A stretch of DNA of 12,700 nt from an uncultured Xanthobacteraceae bacterium (lineage in GTDB: Bacteria > Pseudomonadota > Alphaproteobacteria > Rhizobiales > Xanthobacteraceae): the NCBI GenBank assembly GCA_955652925.1, contig CATPCO010000499.1, positions 1 to 12,700 on the forward strand, in the 5' to 3' direction. Shown in pieces: positions 1-7,521 of this stretch. A program made the translations under genes and the position numbers. How positions within the stretch are numbered: position 1 is the first letter of the stretch; the number at the start of each line of letters is the position of its first letter. The notes under the pieces were generated by a model. The model was not told the DNA's origin. It was given only the letters and a program-made list of their open reading frames with translations, and made no database searches.

Positions 1-1131
1 CTCCGCCGGGTCGAACCTGCGCAGGTAAGCGCGGTGAACCAAGGTCCCGTCCGGGCGCAACGTCCCGGAATAGACCGCCACGCCGGCTGCAACATCGGAC
101 CCCCCCTGCCCGGGCGCTCCCAAAACGATAGGCTGCGCTCCCGCAAGGAATGTCTGGGCGGCTTCAATCGAAGGGAATGCGTGTTGGTCGCCCTGCTGCA
201 CAGCGGCAATCGCAGCCGTTGCATAGGCGCGCAGGAGCTTCGGCCAAGCGGCGCGGAAGAGTCCGTTGGACTCGTAGATCTCGGCCGCCTCAATCCGGCC
301 GTTGATTGCGAACACCGCGCCGACAATATCACCGGGGAGATCGCCCGATTGCGCGAAGGCATCGCCGTGCTCCTCCTGAGCCCGCGTGAGCGCCTCGTTG
401 CGCAACGCCAGCGGCAGCCCGGTCGTGGAGGGAGAACGCCGTGCTTCCAACAGGGTGCGTGCACGTCCGTTCGTTCCGCCTTCTCCATCCCGCTCGATGC
501 CCGCCGCAGGCTCCAGCGCCTGCCCGAGCGCATCAGAGAGTGCGGCGCGCAGACCATCGATGCTCCACCACACTCCGAGCTGGCGTACGTATCTGACCGG
601 CTTCGATTCCGCCGAGCCTCCCAACATGCTCAAGCGCGCCATGCGGGAGGGCAGAAGGGCCCCGGATGCCGTGAAAGTCGAGGAATCCTGGCCGGGACGC
701 GCGGTTGACCGGAACGGATCGACACAGAACACTTCGAGCGGCACCCGCCCGGAGCCGGGGGGCACGATCAGGCCGCTCGCGATCACCTGGTCTTGCAGAC
801 CGCCGGTGAGCAGGTCACCCGACTGGATGAACAGATCACGGTTGGAGAGGTTTTCAACTGCGGGCGGCCCGTTCGGGACATCGTAGACCTTGGCGGCGCC
901 AGTCGATACCGCTTGACCGAGCGTCATCGGAACTGGCCCGCCCGCCGACGCGCCGCGCACGAAATAAATACCGAGATTGTCCCGCACCACCGGGCCGGCA
1001 AGCCGGTACGGTGTCACACTATCGGCAACGGCGAGACCTTGGGCTTTTGCCGCGCCGCTGCCGGTGAAGACGCAAACCGTCAGGGCAGCCGCGGCAATCA
1101 GTACGGGGGAGGCGAGGGTGTCAAATCGCAT
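1..1131 (-). CDS. Secreted ARPP-1/DUF6569-like protein, partial at 3' end
   Basis: A minus-strand frame opens with ATG at 1131 and stays open for 377 codons to the window edge, so the C-terminus is missing. Residues 1-30 form a signal peptide: a short n-region, a hydrophobic run from about residue 9 to 22, and an AKA-Q cleavage site. The mature part starts with a segment ending GDLLTGGLQDQ (105-115), followed by a VPPGSGRVPLEVFCV stretch (123-137) and ARPGQD (144-149). This order, a residue set placed after a conserved asparagine-rich turn and leading to a PPxSGxVPxxxFCV signature, is how I remember the ARPP-1 (DUF6569) family. A second conserved-looking block is VFAINGRIEAAEIYESNGLFRAAWPKLL (273-300, quoted by position). 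A weak GAGAG ribosome site precedes the start. It lies downstream of guanine deaminase on the same strand, 243 bp away, so co-transcription is possible but unproven. Role unknown; the location should be outside the cytoplasm. Confidence 0.8.
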   Translation of the reverse strand, partial: MRFDTLASPVLIAAAALTVCVFTGSGAAKAQGLAVADSVTPYRLAGPVVRDNLGIYFVRGASAGGPVPMTLGQAVSTGAAKVYDVPNGPPAVENLSNRDLFIQSGDLLTGGLQDQVIASGLIVPPGSGRVPLEVFCVDPFRSTARPGQDSSTFTASGALLPSRMARLSMLGGSAESKPVRYVRQLGVWWSIDGLRAALSDALGQALEPAAGIERDGEGGTNGRARTLLEARRSPSTTGLPLALRNEALTRAQEEHGDAFAQSGDLPGDIVGAVFAINGRIEAAEIYESNGLFRAAWPKLLRAYATAAIAAVQQGDQHAFPSIEAAQTFLAGAQPIVLGAPGQGGSDVAAGVAVYSGTLRPDGTLVHRAYLRRFDPAE

Positions 1132-1374
1132 GGCAATGTCTCTCGTACATTTGCCCCCACCGCAGCCGGTTAATATCAGATTTTTGGCTTCGGTAAGGAG
1201 ACTCCGGGGCGGATATTTGGCTCCGTCATTTTTCTTTGCGTCTGGTCCGGCGTTTTCGGGAAAAAATCTAGGCAATCCCGGTCTCGACAAGCGGATCTTT
1301 ACCGAGGACGAGTTGCGCCGCTCGGAACAACAAAGGCGAGGAAAGCGCGAGGGGCGCGCGGGGGGCACGGCCGC

Positions 1375-2730
1375 CTAGGCAACCGCCCGGCCTGCGACGT
1401 AAACGGCGACGATGTTGCGGCGCGAGGCGCCATATAGAATTTTGGCAAGGACATCCTCGATCGTATCAATCTCGTCGAAGATGCGGATGCTGCCTTCGTG
1501 GGCCTGCGTGTCTACGATCATGGCGTCGAATGCATTGCCGGGCATAAACCGGCCGGTCCGCAGGCCAAGCGCATCGGCGCCCCCCGCTGTTGCAATGAAA
1601 AATGCGGTGCGCCAGTCGATCCGCGCATCCTTGCGCCCGCGCCGTTGCGGCGGCAGATCGGGATCGACCCCCTCCTCGAGCAAACGCGAACTGGCAATGC
1701 ACATGCGCAGCGTATCGAACAACGAAACGCTGGGTCCGGCGGAAATGTCGGTTCCCAACCCCACGCGCAACCCTTTTGCGAGCGCGGCCCGCAATGGAAA
1801 TACGGCGTTGCTGAAATAGACGTTCGATAAGGGACAGTGGGCGATAGCGCTGCCGCGGCTCTTCACCAAATCCATGTCTCGCGGGGACAATAGCGAGGCG
1901 TGCGCAAGAATCGTGCGTTCCGACATCAGGCCAAACCAGTCAAGGCTTTCAGCATCGGAACGACCGTAACGTTCGAGCGCGTAACGATGCTGCCAATCGC
2001 TCTCGGAGCAGTGGGTTTGGAAATGACAGCCTTGCGCGCGACCCATGGCCGCGAGACCTTGTAGCGTCGCCTCGGTACAGCTCGGAATGAAGCGAGGCGT
2101 CACCACGGGATGCACGAGACCATCGCCGTTGCGGCTTTTTACATATTCGATGAGCGCCTGCGTCCCCGCGAGAGCGGCCTCACTGGATGAGTCGCGATAG
2201 TATTCCGGACACGTGTGCGGGTTATCCATGGCAACCTTGCCGACGAAGGCGCGTAGACCTCCTTCAAGACAAGCGTCGACCAGGACCCGATTGGCTGCCT
2301 GATGAATCGTGCCATACATGACGGCGGTGGTCGTTCCGTTTGCCGCCAGGTCCGACACGAGGGCGTGATAAGCCTTATGGGCGAAGGCGACATCAGCGTA
2401 GCGGGCCTCAAGCGGGAAGGTGTAGCGCGCGAGCCATTCCTCGAGCGGGCAATCGAGCGCCTTGCCAAGCTGCGGATATTGCGGGGCATGAATGTGGAGA
2501 TCGACAAATCCCGGCAGGACATAGCTTCCTGACGGCACGGTCTCGAGTGTGCCGGCAGCAGCAGCTGCGGCATGCATTCGCCGATAGGCGGGACTGTCCC
2601 GGCGCTCCACCGCCGAAATCGTGCCTCGCTCATCAACCGTGATCAGCGCGGCTTCGAGAACCTCGACGTTCCCGAGCGACGGCGCATGGAAGAAGGTGCC
2701 TGCGATCACGCGTCCACGCGCCGTTTTCAT
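1375..2730 (-). CDS. guaD: Guanine deaminase
   Basis: Zinc-dependent amidohydrolase that deaminates guanine to xanthine plus ammonia in the cytoplasm (purine salvage or catabolism). The 451-residue product has the family marks in order: PGFVDLHIHAPQY with the HxH metal pair (H79, H81); THCSESDWQH, with H240 as a metal ligand; ILAHASLL with H277; HCPLSNVYFSN (298-308); and LGTDISAGPS with the catalytic aspartate D328. The HAPQY sequence and the R213-F214 pair in TPRFIPSC separate guanine deaminase from related cytosine/adenosine deaminases and chlorohydrolases. The frame stays open to 2808, but the ATG at 2730 is preferred: it is followed by MKTARGRVIAGTF, typical of the beta-sandwich start, and is preceded by GGCGAGAAC about 5 nt away. 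No xanthine dehydrogenase or other purine gene is visible nearby. Its divergent neighbour is rpmJ. Confidence 0.95.
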   Translation of the reverse strand: MKTARGRVIAGTFFHAPSLGNVEVLEAALITVDERGTISAVERRDSPAYRRMHAAAAAAGTLETVPSGSYVLPGFVDLHIHAPQYPQLGKALDCPLEEWLARYTFPLEARYADVAFAHKAYHALVSDLAANGTTTAVMYGTIHQAANRVLVDACLEGGLRAFVGKVAMDNPHTCPEYYRDSSSEAALAGTQALIEYVKSRNGDGLVHPVVTPRFIPSCTEATLQGLAAMGRAQGCHFQTHCSESDWQHRYALERYGRSDAESLDWFGLMSERTILAHASLLSPRDMDLVKSRGSAIAHCPLSNVYFSNAVFPLRAALAKGLRVGLGTDISAGPSVSLFDTLRMCIASSRLLEEGVDPDLPPQRRGRKDARIDWRTAFFIATAGGADALGLRTGRFMPGNAFDAMIVDTQAHEGSIRIFDEIDTIEDVLAKILYGASRRNIVAVYVAGRAVA

Positions 2731-2788
2731 CAAGTTCTCGCCAAATCTCGAGGTCTGTTGCTCTGAATCATTTCGTCTTCGGCGCGGA

Positions 2789-2817
2789 TTGACGAGTGGA
2801 CGCCGCATCCCTAATTT
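2789..2817 (+). promoter_or_regulatory. Sigma-70-type promoter for rpmJ and the TPR gene
   Basis: TTGACG at 2789-2794 and TAATTT at 2812-2817 are separated by exactly 17 bp, a near-consensus housekeeping promoter. Transcription would start around 2824 and give a leader of about 50 nt before rpmJ. It is the only strong promoter in the guaD-rpmJ divergent region. Strong constitutive expression would fit a ribosomal protein gene. Confidence 0.65.
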
Positions 2818-2876
2818 CCGCCCAATTCCTTGCGAGGATCAATCTGCGCGGCGGCGCGTTGAAGGGAAAATAGCAA

Positions 2877-3002
2877 ATGAAAGTCCGCAACTCCTTGAAA
2901 TCCCTGCGCGGCAGGCATCGCGCCAATCGTCTGGTCCGCCGCAAAGGGCGCGTCTACGTCATTAACAAAGTCCAGCGCCGCTTCAAGGCGCGCCAGGGAT
3001 AG
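2877..3002 (+). CDS. rpmJ: 50S ribosomal protein L36, cysteine-free type
   Basis: A 41-residue, very basic protein (start MKVRNSLKSLRGRH, end RRFKARQG) that matches bacterial ribosomal protein L36, a small component of the large subunit. It lacks the CxxC and CxxxxH zinc-binding residues of classical L36, so it is the C-minus form usual in Alphaproteobacteria, where it is normally the only copy. It starts at ATG 2877 with GAAGG at 2861-2865 as ribosome site, and ends in TAG. A near-consensus promoter lies about 60 bp upstream. The following TPR gene begins 9 nt after its stop, so the two are almost certainly co-transcribed. Recognition is secure despite the small size because the whole length matches the family. 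Confidence 0.97.
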   Translation: MKVRNSLKSLRGRHRANRLVRRKGRVYVINKVQRRFKARQG

Positions 3003-3011
3003 GCTTTCACA

Positions 3012-3632
3012 ATGCGCCGAGCCCCGCCATGCGCGTTGCTGATGATTGCGGGCTTGTGGGCAGCACCGACGCTCGCGCAGACGCTCGGTCCCGAGCCGCC
3101 CAAGCCCATCGAGCCGCCGAGCGCGTTGCCGCGGGCTTTGCACGGCGACAGGACCAAAAACCTCGATCGGCTGTTTGAGGCGCTCAAAATCGCGCCTGAC
3201 GACGAAAGTGCCAAATACGTCGAAAATCGCATCTGGGCCATCTGGCTTGCCTCGCCGAGCGATACTGCCAATCTGTTGATGGGACGTGTGAAGGCCGCCG
3301 TCGATGGCCAGGATTATGATCTCGCGATCAAGCTTCTCAACGCGGTCATCGACATCAAGCCGGATTTCGTAGAAGCCTGGAACCGCCGCGCTACCGTTTA
3401 TTATGCCAAGAAAGATTTCGGTCGGGCGCTCGCTGATATCCACCATGTACTCGCACAAGAACCGCGCCATTTCGGCGCGCTCTCGGGATTGGGCATCATC
3501 TTGGAGGAAATGGGGGATGATAAGGACGCGCTCGAAGTATTTCGACGTGCGCTTGCGATCCATCCGCACCTGGAGCGCATCCCCGATCTCGTGAAGAAGC
3601 TCTCCGACAAGGTCGATGGCCGCGATATCTGA
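3012..3632 (+). CDS. Secreted tetratricopeptide-repeat protein
   Basis: A 206-residue protein with a cleavable signal peptide (hydrophobic core about residues 8-20, likely cut after TLAQ or ALA-type site near residue 22), then a proline-rich stretch (26-40) and a helical C-terminal part. Three tetratricopeptide units can be read at about 86-119, 120-153 and 154-187: each has the small-residue/aromatic spacing of the family, e.g. AWNRRATVYYAKKDFGRALADI (122-143, by position) and the ALEVFRRALAIHPH end at 173-186. TPR folds mediate protein-protein contacts, here in the periplasm. The specific partner is unknown. The ATG lies 9 nt after the rpmJ stop, so it probably depends on the rpmJ promoter. 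It ends next to the heptad-repeat hairpin that divides it from convergent pyk. Confidence 0.88.
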   Translation: MRRAPPCALLMIAGLWAAPTLAQTLGPEPPKPIEPPSALPRALHGDRTKNLDRLFEALKIAPDDESAKYVENRIWAIWLASPSDTANLLMGRVKAAVDGQDYDLAIKLLNAVIDIKPDFVEAWNRRATVYYAKKDFGRALADIHHVLAQEPRHFGALSGLGIILEEMGDDKDALEVFRRALAIHPHLERIPDLVKKLSDKVDGRDI

Positions 3633-3641
3633 GCCCCAGAT

Positions 3642-3713
3642 ATCAGTAATCAGTGATCAGTCATCAGAGGTAGCGCTTCTGATTACTGATTACTGACCAC
3701 TGATTCCTGATCG
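3642..3713. repeat. Two opposed tandem heptad arrays forming an inverted repeat
   Basis: The left arm is four 7-bp units of the form ATCAGTN (starting at 3642, 3649, 3656, 3663). After a 9-nt loop, the right arm has five units of the form CTGATTA (starting at 3679, 3686, 3693, 3700, 3707), the reverse complement in a shifted register. Folding 3644-3668 against 3678-3702 gives 21 Watson-Crick pairs of 25, plus one G-T. It sits between the convergent TPR and pyk genes, so it probably serves as a terminator for one or both, although it lacks a clean T-run. The right arm runs into pyk and encodes its final residues and stop. Confidence 0.85.
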
Positions 3714-5125
3714 CGCACAAACGCAATTCTGAGCATGTTGGTCGCGCCTGGCGTGCCCAGCGGCACTCCGGCTACGATGATTACCCGTTGTCCGAGCTGG
3801 GCGAAGGCATCCCTCGAAGCGAGACGGCACGCGCGGTTGACCATGTCGTCGAGGTCGCGCGCGTCTTCCGCCAGGATGGAGTGTACGCCCCAAGAGAGCG
3901 CGAGGCGGCGGCAGGTTGCCACATTAGGTGAGATCGCCACGACTGGAGATTTAGGGCGCTCGCGCGACACGCGCAGCGCAGTTGCGCCGGAGCTGGTCCA
4001 GCAAATAACGGCCGACAATTCGAGCGTCTCTGCGATCTGGCGGGCGGCCGCGGCAATGGCGTCGGCGCCGGTTGCTTCAGGCTCGCTGCGCTGCGCGTCA
4101 ATGATCGTGCGATAGAGCGGGTCGCGCTCCACCTCCTCGGCGATGCGGTTCATGGTGGCGACTGCCTCGACCGGATACTGCCCGGCCGCCGATTCCGCCG
4201 ACAGCATGATGGCGTCCGCTCCCTCGAAAATCGCGGTCGACACATCCGATACCTCAGCTCGCGTGGGAACCGGGCTGGTGATCATGGATTCCAGCATTTG
4301 CGTTGCCACCACGACCGGCTTGCCGGCGCGGCGCCCAGAGCGCGTCATTTGCTTTTGTACGCCCGGTACTTTTTCGAGCGGCATTTCCACGCCGAGATCA
4401 CCGCGCGCGACCATCAGGGAATCCGCGATATCCATGATTTCGGCGAGCCGGTGCACCGCCTGGGGCTTTTCGATCTTCGCCATCACCGACGCGCGCCCGC
4501 GCGTGATCTTTTTCGCTTCAGCGATGTCCTCGGGCCGCTGAATGAAGGAGAGCGCGACCCAGTCGATGCCTGTGTCCAGAGCGGCTTCAAGATCGGAACG
4601 GTCCTTGTCCTCGAGCGCCGAGAACGGAATCGTCGTCTCGGGCAGGCTCACGCCTTTTCGATCCGAGAGCTTTCCGCCCACTTCAATCCTGGTGACGATA
4701 CGCTTGTCCTTGACCGCTGTGGCCACCAGACGAATTTTTCCATCGTCCAGCAGCAGCGTATGACCGGGCTCGACGGCGCTAAAGATTTCAGGATGCGGCA
4801 GCTCGACCCGCGTCGCATCGCCGGGCGTGGGGTCGGCATCGAGCGCAAACGACGATCCCTTCACGAGCGTTGCCGGGTTTTCGGCAAAGCGCCCGATACG
4901 CAGCTTCGGGCCCTGCAGGTCGACGAGAATTCCAATCGGGCGATCATGCTCGGCTTCTACGCTGCGGATCGCGGCAACGAGCTCGCGCATGCGCTCATGG
5001 GATGTGTGGCTCATATTGATGCGAAAAACGTCGGCCCCGGCCGCAAACAGGCTCGCAATGACGCTTCGCTCGGAGGAGGCAGGGCCCAGCGTGGCGACGA
5101 CTTTAGTCCGGCGCAGACGTCGCAT
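3683..5125 (-). CDS. pyk: Pyruvate kinase
   Basis: Cytoplasmic glycolytic enzyme transferring phosphate from phosphoenolpyruvate to ADP to give pyruvate and ATP. The 480-residue product has the usual length and all landmarks: ATLGPASS (11-18), RINMSHTS (35-42), DLQGPKLRIG (69-78), ALSFIQRPED (191-200), the active-site signature around K217-I218-E219 (SVMAKIEKP), ARGDLGVE (240-247), ATQMLESMI (274-282), PTRAEVSDVS (287-296) and DAIMLSAESA (304-313). The ATG at 5125 yields MRRLRRTKVVATLGP, the normal N-terminus in this group, and overlaps the 3' end of the DUF1036 gene by 23 nt, so it is translationally linked to it. It is the last gene of the ttuD-DUF1036-pyk operon. Oddity: residues 472-480 (DQESVVSNQ) and the stop codon come from the heptad repeat, after the expected end near NMLRIAFV. 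Confidence 0.97.
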   Translation of the reverse strand: MRRLRRTKVVATLGPASSERSVIASLFAAGADVFRINMSHTSHERMRELVAAIRSVEAEHDRPIGILVDLQGPKLRIGRFAENPATLVKGSSFALDADPTPGDATRVELPHPEIFSAVEPGHTLLLDDGKIRLVATAVKDKRIVTRIEVGGKLSDRKGVSLPETTIPFSALEDKDRSDLEAALDTGIDWVALSFIQRPEDIAEAKKITRGRASVMAKIEKPQAVHRLAEIMDIADSLMVARGDLGVEMPLEKVPGVQKQMTRSGRRAGKPVVVATQMLESMITSPVPTRAEVSDVSTAIFEGADAIMLSAESAAGQYPVEAVATMNRIAEEVERDPLYRTIIDAQRSEPEATGADAIAAAARQIAETLELSAVICWTSSGATALRVSRERPKSPVVAISPNVATCRRLALSWGVHSILAEDARDLDDMVNRACRLASRDAFAQLGQRVIIVAGVPLGTPGATNMLRIAFVRDQESVVSNQ

Positions 5126-5702
5126 TGTTTCGGCTTCGAGGCGCCGGCGGCGCCATGCTCGGACGAGTCCCTCCCGACGGGGTCTGCAGCATTGGCACCC
5201 GCGACTGCAAAGCCTGCATGGGCACCTGGTCCGGCGATTCCGTCAACTGGACGGTCCAGGACGGCTGGTCGCCGGTGTCGACTTCGAAGAAGCCGGTGCG
5301 GTCATAACCGCGGGCAAGACAATCTTCGGCGCCGCGGATCGTGAATTCCTTCTCACGCGTGCACATGAACGCCTGGCCGGACCATTCGCCGCCGCGGTCG
5401 TAATCAACCGCATAGATATAATAAAAACGCGCAACCAACGAACCGCGGAGCACCATTTCGCAGCTGCGGGCGGCGAGATTCCACCAGCCCTCCGTCGTCC
5501 AGCCGTCGTTTTCCTTGTAACCGATCGCGACGCCTACCCGGTTGCTGGAGTTGTTGCAGAGTCGAAAATCGGCGAGCGCGGGCACTGTGATCAGCATCAA
5601 GGTCCCGAACAAGAATGCAGTTCCGACGATTGCGGGTGCAGTAAGCATGGAAGAGCACGGTCGAGAGCGGCTACCTGCCATTTTGCGCAACCGATGTTCC
5701 AT
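5103..5702 (-). CDS. DUF1036 family exported protein
   Basis: A 199-residue protein with a basic N-terminus, a hydrophobic segment at about 20-43, and a signal-peptide-like end VPALA-DF (40-46). Mature residues 46-155 match the DUF1036 pattern: DFRLCNNSSNRVGVAIGYKE, EGWWNLAARSCEMV (71-84), FYYIYAVD (93-100), and a cysteine set C49, C81, C114, C128 that could form disulfides. The tail (160-199) is proline/serine rich and probably disordered. Function unknown. The start at ATG 5702 is chosen because GGGGGTGA (5715-5708), close to the consensus ribosome site, lies 8 nt upstream. A GTG at 5711 overlapping the ttuD stop as GTGA is the alternative. Embedded between ttuD and pyk with 5 nt and a 23-nt overlap on its two sides, it must be expressed with them. 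Confidence 0.88.
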   Translation of the reverse strand: MEHRLRKMAGSRSRPCSSMLTAPAIVGTAFLFGTLMLITVPALADFRLCNNSSNRVGVAIGYKENDGWTTEGWWNLAARSCEMVLRGSLVARFYYIYAVDYDRGGEWSGQAFMCTREKEFTIRGAEDCLARGYDRTGFFEVDTGDQPSWTVQLTESPDQVPMQALQSRVPMLQTPSGGTRPSMAPPAPRSRNNATSAPD

Positions 5703-5707
5703 GACGC

Positions 5708-7045
5708 TCACCCCCGCGCTTTCCCGCAGGCCCGATGCATATCTCGTGAGGACGACCGGCTGTCAACGAGGATAGCCCGGAAGTCGTTCACATTGGTCAG
5801 AGTGGGCCCTGGGACCAGCAGATCGCCCAGTTTTTCAAAGAATTCCGTCGAATTGTTGTCATTAAGGTGCTGTTGCGGATCAAGGCCAAGCCCTTGTGCG
5901 CGCGCCAAGGTCGTCTCGTCGACAAAGGCTCCAGCCGGATCGTCGGGGCGCCCGCTGCCGCCGTCCGTGCCGTCCGTATCGCCGGCAAGAGCAGCGATGC
6001 CAGGGGCCCCAGCAAGGGCAACGGCGAGCGCCAGGGCATATTCCTGGTTTGGGCCGCCGCGGCCCTTTCCGCGCAGCGTGACCGTCAGCTCACCGCCGGA
6101 CAGGATGACGGCGTGGCGTCCCTGCGCCTTGAGATCGAGCGCAAGCGCCGCGTGAGCGGCAGCGACGCTGCGGGCCTCGCCCTCGACCTCACTCCCCAGG
6201 AAAATGCTTTCGTAGCCCGCTGCCCGCACCGCCTGTTCGACAATCCGAAACACGTCGGCCGGTCGAGCCGCCAACACGAATGGCGCATGTTCAAAAATCG
6301 GATCGCCCGGCTTGGGCGTCTCGTTGGCGCAATCCACAAGTGCGCGCGTCACGCCCTGGGGAAGATCAAGTCCATATTTCGTGACGATCGCGCGGGCGTC
6401 GGCGAGCGTGGTTGGGTCAGGCACGGTCGGCCCTGACCCGATCACCGCTGCGTCATCGCCAGGCACATCGGAAATCGCAACCGTCGTCAGCGCAGCGGGG
6501 TAGACATGGCGCGCTAATCGTCCGCCCTTGATGCGAGAGAGGTGCTTGCGCACGGTGTTGATGTCGAAAATGGAAGCTCCGCAGGCAAGCAAGGCGCGGG
6601 TCACCGTTTGTTTTTCCGCAAGCGAGATAGCGGCAGCCGGAGCGGTCCAGTTGGCGGAAGCTCCTCCGGAGATCAGGGCGATCACGACATCCTCGCCGCC
6701 TGCGCCATCGGCGAGCGCGAGCGTCTCGAGTGTCCCGGCCAGTCCGGCGGCGTCGGGGACCGGATGGCCAGCTTCGACCACACGGACGCGGCGTGTAGGA
6801 CAAGCATAGCCGCGACGCGTGACCGCAATTCCGCTGACGCGATTGGCCGGAAAGCCACGATCATCGAGGTAATGCCGCTCGGCGGCTGCCGCCATGGAAG
6901 CGGCGCCTTTGCCCGCCGCCAACAGCACCAGACGTCCCCGCGCGGGCGGCGCGGGCAAATGCGCGCGCAGGCAGTTGTCGGGATGTGCCGCCGCAACCGC
7001 TCTGTGGAATAACGATTGCAGCAAAATGCGCGCGGATCCGGTCAC
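5708..7045 (-). CDS. ttuD: Glycerate 2-kinase (TtuD/GCKTP family)
   Basis: Cytoplasmic enzyme of the MOFRL/DUF4147 glycerate kinase family, often misnamed hydroxypyruvate reductase. It phosphorylates D-glycerate to 2-phosphoglycerate. The 445-residue product has the N-terminal domain with LLAAGKGAASM (41-51), VVEAGHPVPD (89-98), ALISGGASANW (123-133), the NTVRKHLSRIKGGRLA block (163-178) and ISDVPGDD..IGSGPT (191-206). The C-terminal MOFRL domain has LSGGELTVTLRGKGRGGPNQEYAL (315-338, by position), AGDTDGTDGG (354-363) and the closing TNVNDFRA (417-424). The start is GTG at 7045; an in-frame stop lies four codons upstream, so no earlier start exists. About 18 residues (428-445) extend beyond the usual end. 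It is the first gene of the operon with DUF1036 and pyk. Only enolase separates its product from the pyk substrate. Confidence 0.93.
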   Translation of the reverse strand: MTGSARILLQSLFHRAVAAAHPDNCLRAHLPAPPARGRLVLLAAGKGAASMAAAAERHYLDDRGFPANRVSGIAVTRRGYACPTRRVRVVEAGHPVPDAAGLAGTLETLALADGAGGEDVVIALISGGASANWTAPAAAISLAEKQTVTRALLACGASIFDINTVRKHLSRIKGGRLARHVYPAALTTVAISDVPGDDAAVIGSGPTVPDPTTLADARAIVTKYGLDLPQGVTRALVDCANETPKPGDPIFEHAPFVLAARPADVFRIVEQAVRAAGYESIFLGSEVEGEARSVAAAHAALALDLKAQGRHAVILSGGELTVTLRGKGRGGPNQEYALALAVALAGAPGIAALAGDTDGTDGGSGRPDDPAGAFVDETTLARAQGLGLDPQQHLNDNNSTEFFEKLGDLLVPGPTLTNVNDFRAILVDSRSSSRDMHRACGKARG

Positions 7046-7151
7046 TCGACGAACTCAATAGCTGGAAAGCGCATGGCGCGATGACTATCTTTATCGCACG
7101 CACGTAAGCCAAAAACCTTCATTCATCCTCGGATCGAAAGGAGAAGTGCAA

Positions 7152-7454
7152 ATGGCGCTCGATGAGAGAACCAGGACCGAGCTTGAGGCGGCTGCGTTCC
7201 GGCGGCTGATCGAGCATCTGCGCAAGCGGACCGACGTCCAGAACCTCGATCTCATGAATCTCGCCGGTTTTTGCCGCAACTGTCTGTCGAACTGGATGAA
7301 GGACGCCGCCGACACGCGTGCGGTAGCCATGTCCAAAGACGAAAGTCGCGAGCTGATCTATGGCATGCCCTATGAGGAATGGAAGACCAAGTACCAGAAG
7401 GAGGCCGCCAACGATCAGCAGGCCAAATTCGAGCAGGCCGCCCACAAGCATTGA
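7152..7454 (+). CDS. DUF1244 family protein
   Basis: A 100-residue cytoplasmic, mainly helical protein of the DUF1244 family, found widely in Alphaproteobacteria. The diagnostic core is DLMNLAGFCRNCLSNWM (33-49), with a CxxC pair at C41/C44, followed by KDESRELIYGMPYEEWK (62-78). The C-terminus is lysine/glutamine rich and probably helical. The function is unknown; the CxxC could bind a metal or be redox-active, which is inference. The start is ATG 7152, because AAAGGAG (7137-7143) sits 8 nt upstream. A GTG at 7146 is too close to that site. It is divergent from ttuD (106-bp shared region) and 109 bp upstream of gapR on the same strand. Confidence 0.93.
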   Translation: MALDERTRTELEAAAFRRLIEHLRKRTDVQNLDLMNLAGFCRNCLSNWMKDAADTRAVAMSKDESRELIYGMPYEEWKTKYQKEAANDQQAKFEQAAHKH

Positions 7455-7521
7455 ACTCTGCGCCTGTGTACTGCGGGGATGACGTGCCTCCCGGCTTGAC
7501 CTGCGCGCAGCCAAAACCTCC

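Noticed and set aside
1132..1374. Gap between the ARPP-1-like gene and guaD, checked for an RNA gene, promoter or terminator
   Set aside because: Only a weak 5-bp stem (CGGGA/TCCCG) beside a T-run on the minus strand was found, too weak to call, and no convincing promoter.
34..1378. Several plus-strand frames of 126-224 codons at the left end
   Set aside because: They lie opposite the ARPP-1-like gene, whose frame is open for 377 codons with a signal peptide and conserved motifs.
2811..3569. A 252-codon minus-strand frame over rpmJ and the TPR gene
   Set aside because: It is antisense to a secure ribosomal protein gene and to a protein with a signal peptide and TPR units.
4298..6155. Long plus-strand open frames (348 and 442 codons) opposite pyk, DUF1036 and ttuD
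   Set aside because: High GC content leaves antisense frames open. Their translations are arginine-rich without domains, while the minus strand encodes full recognisable proteins.
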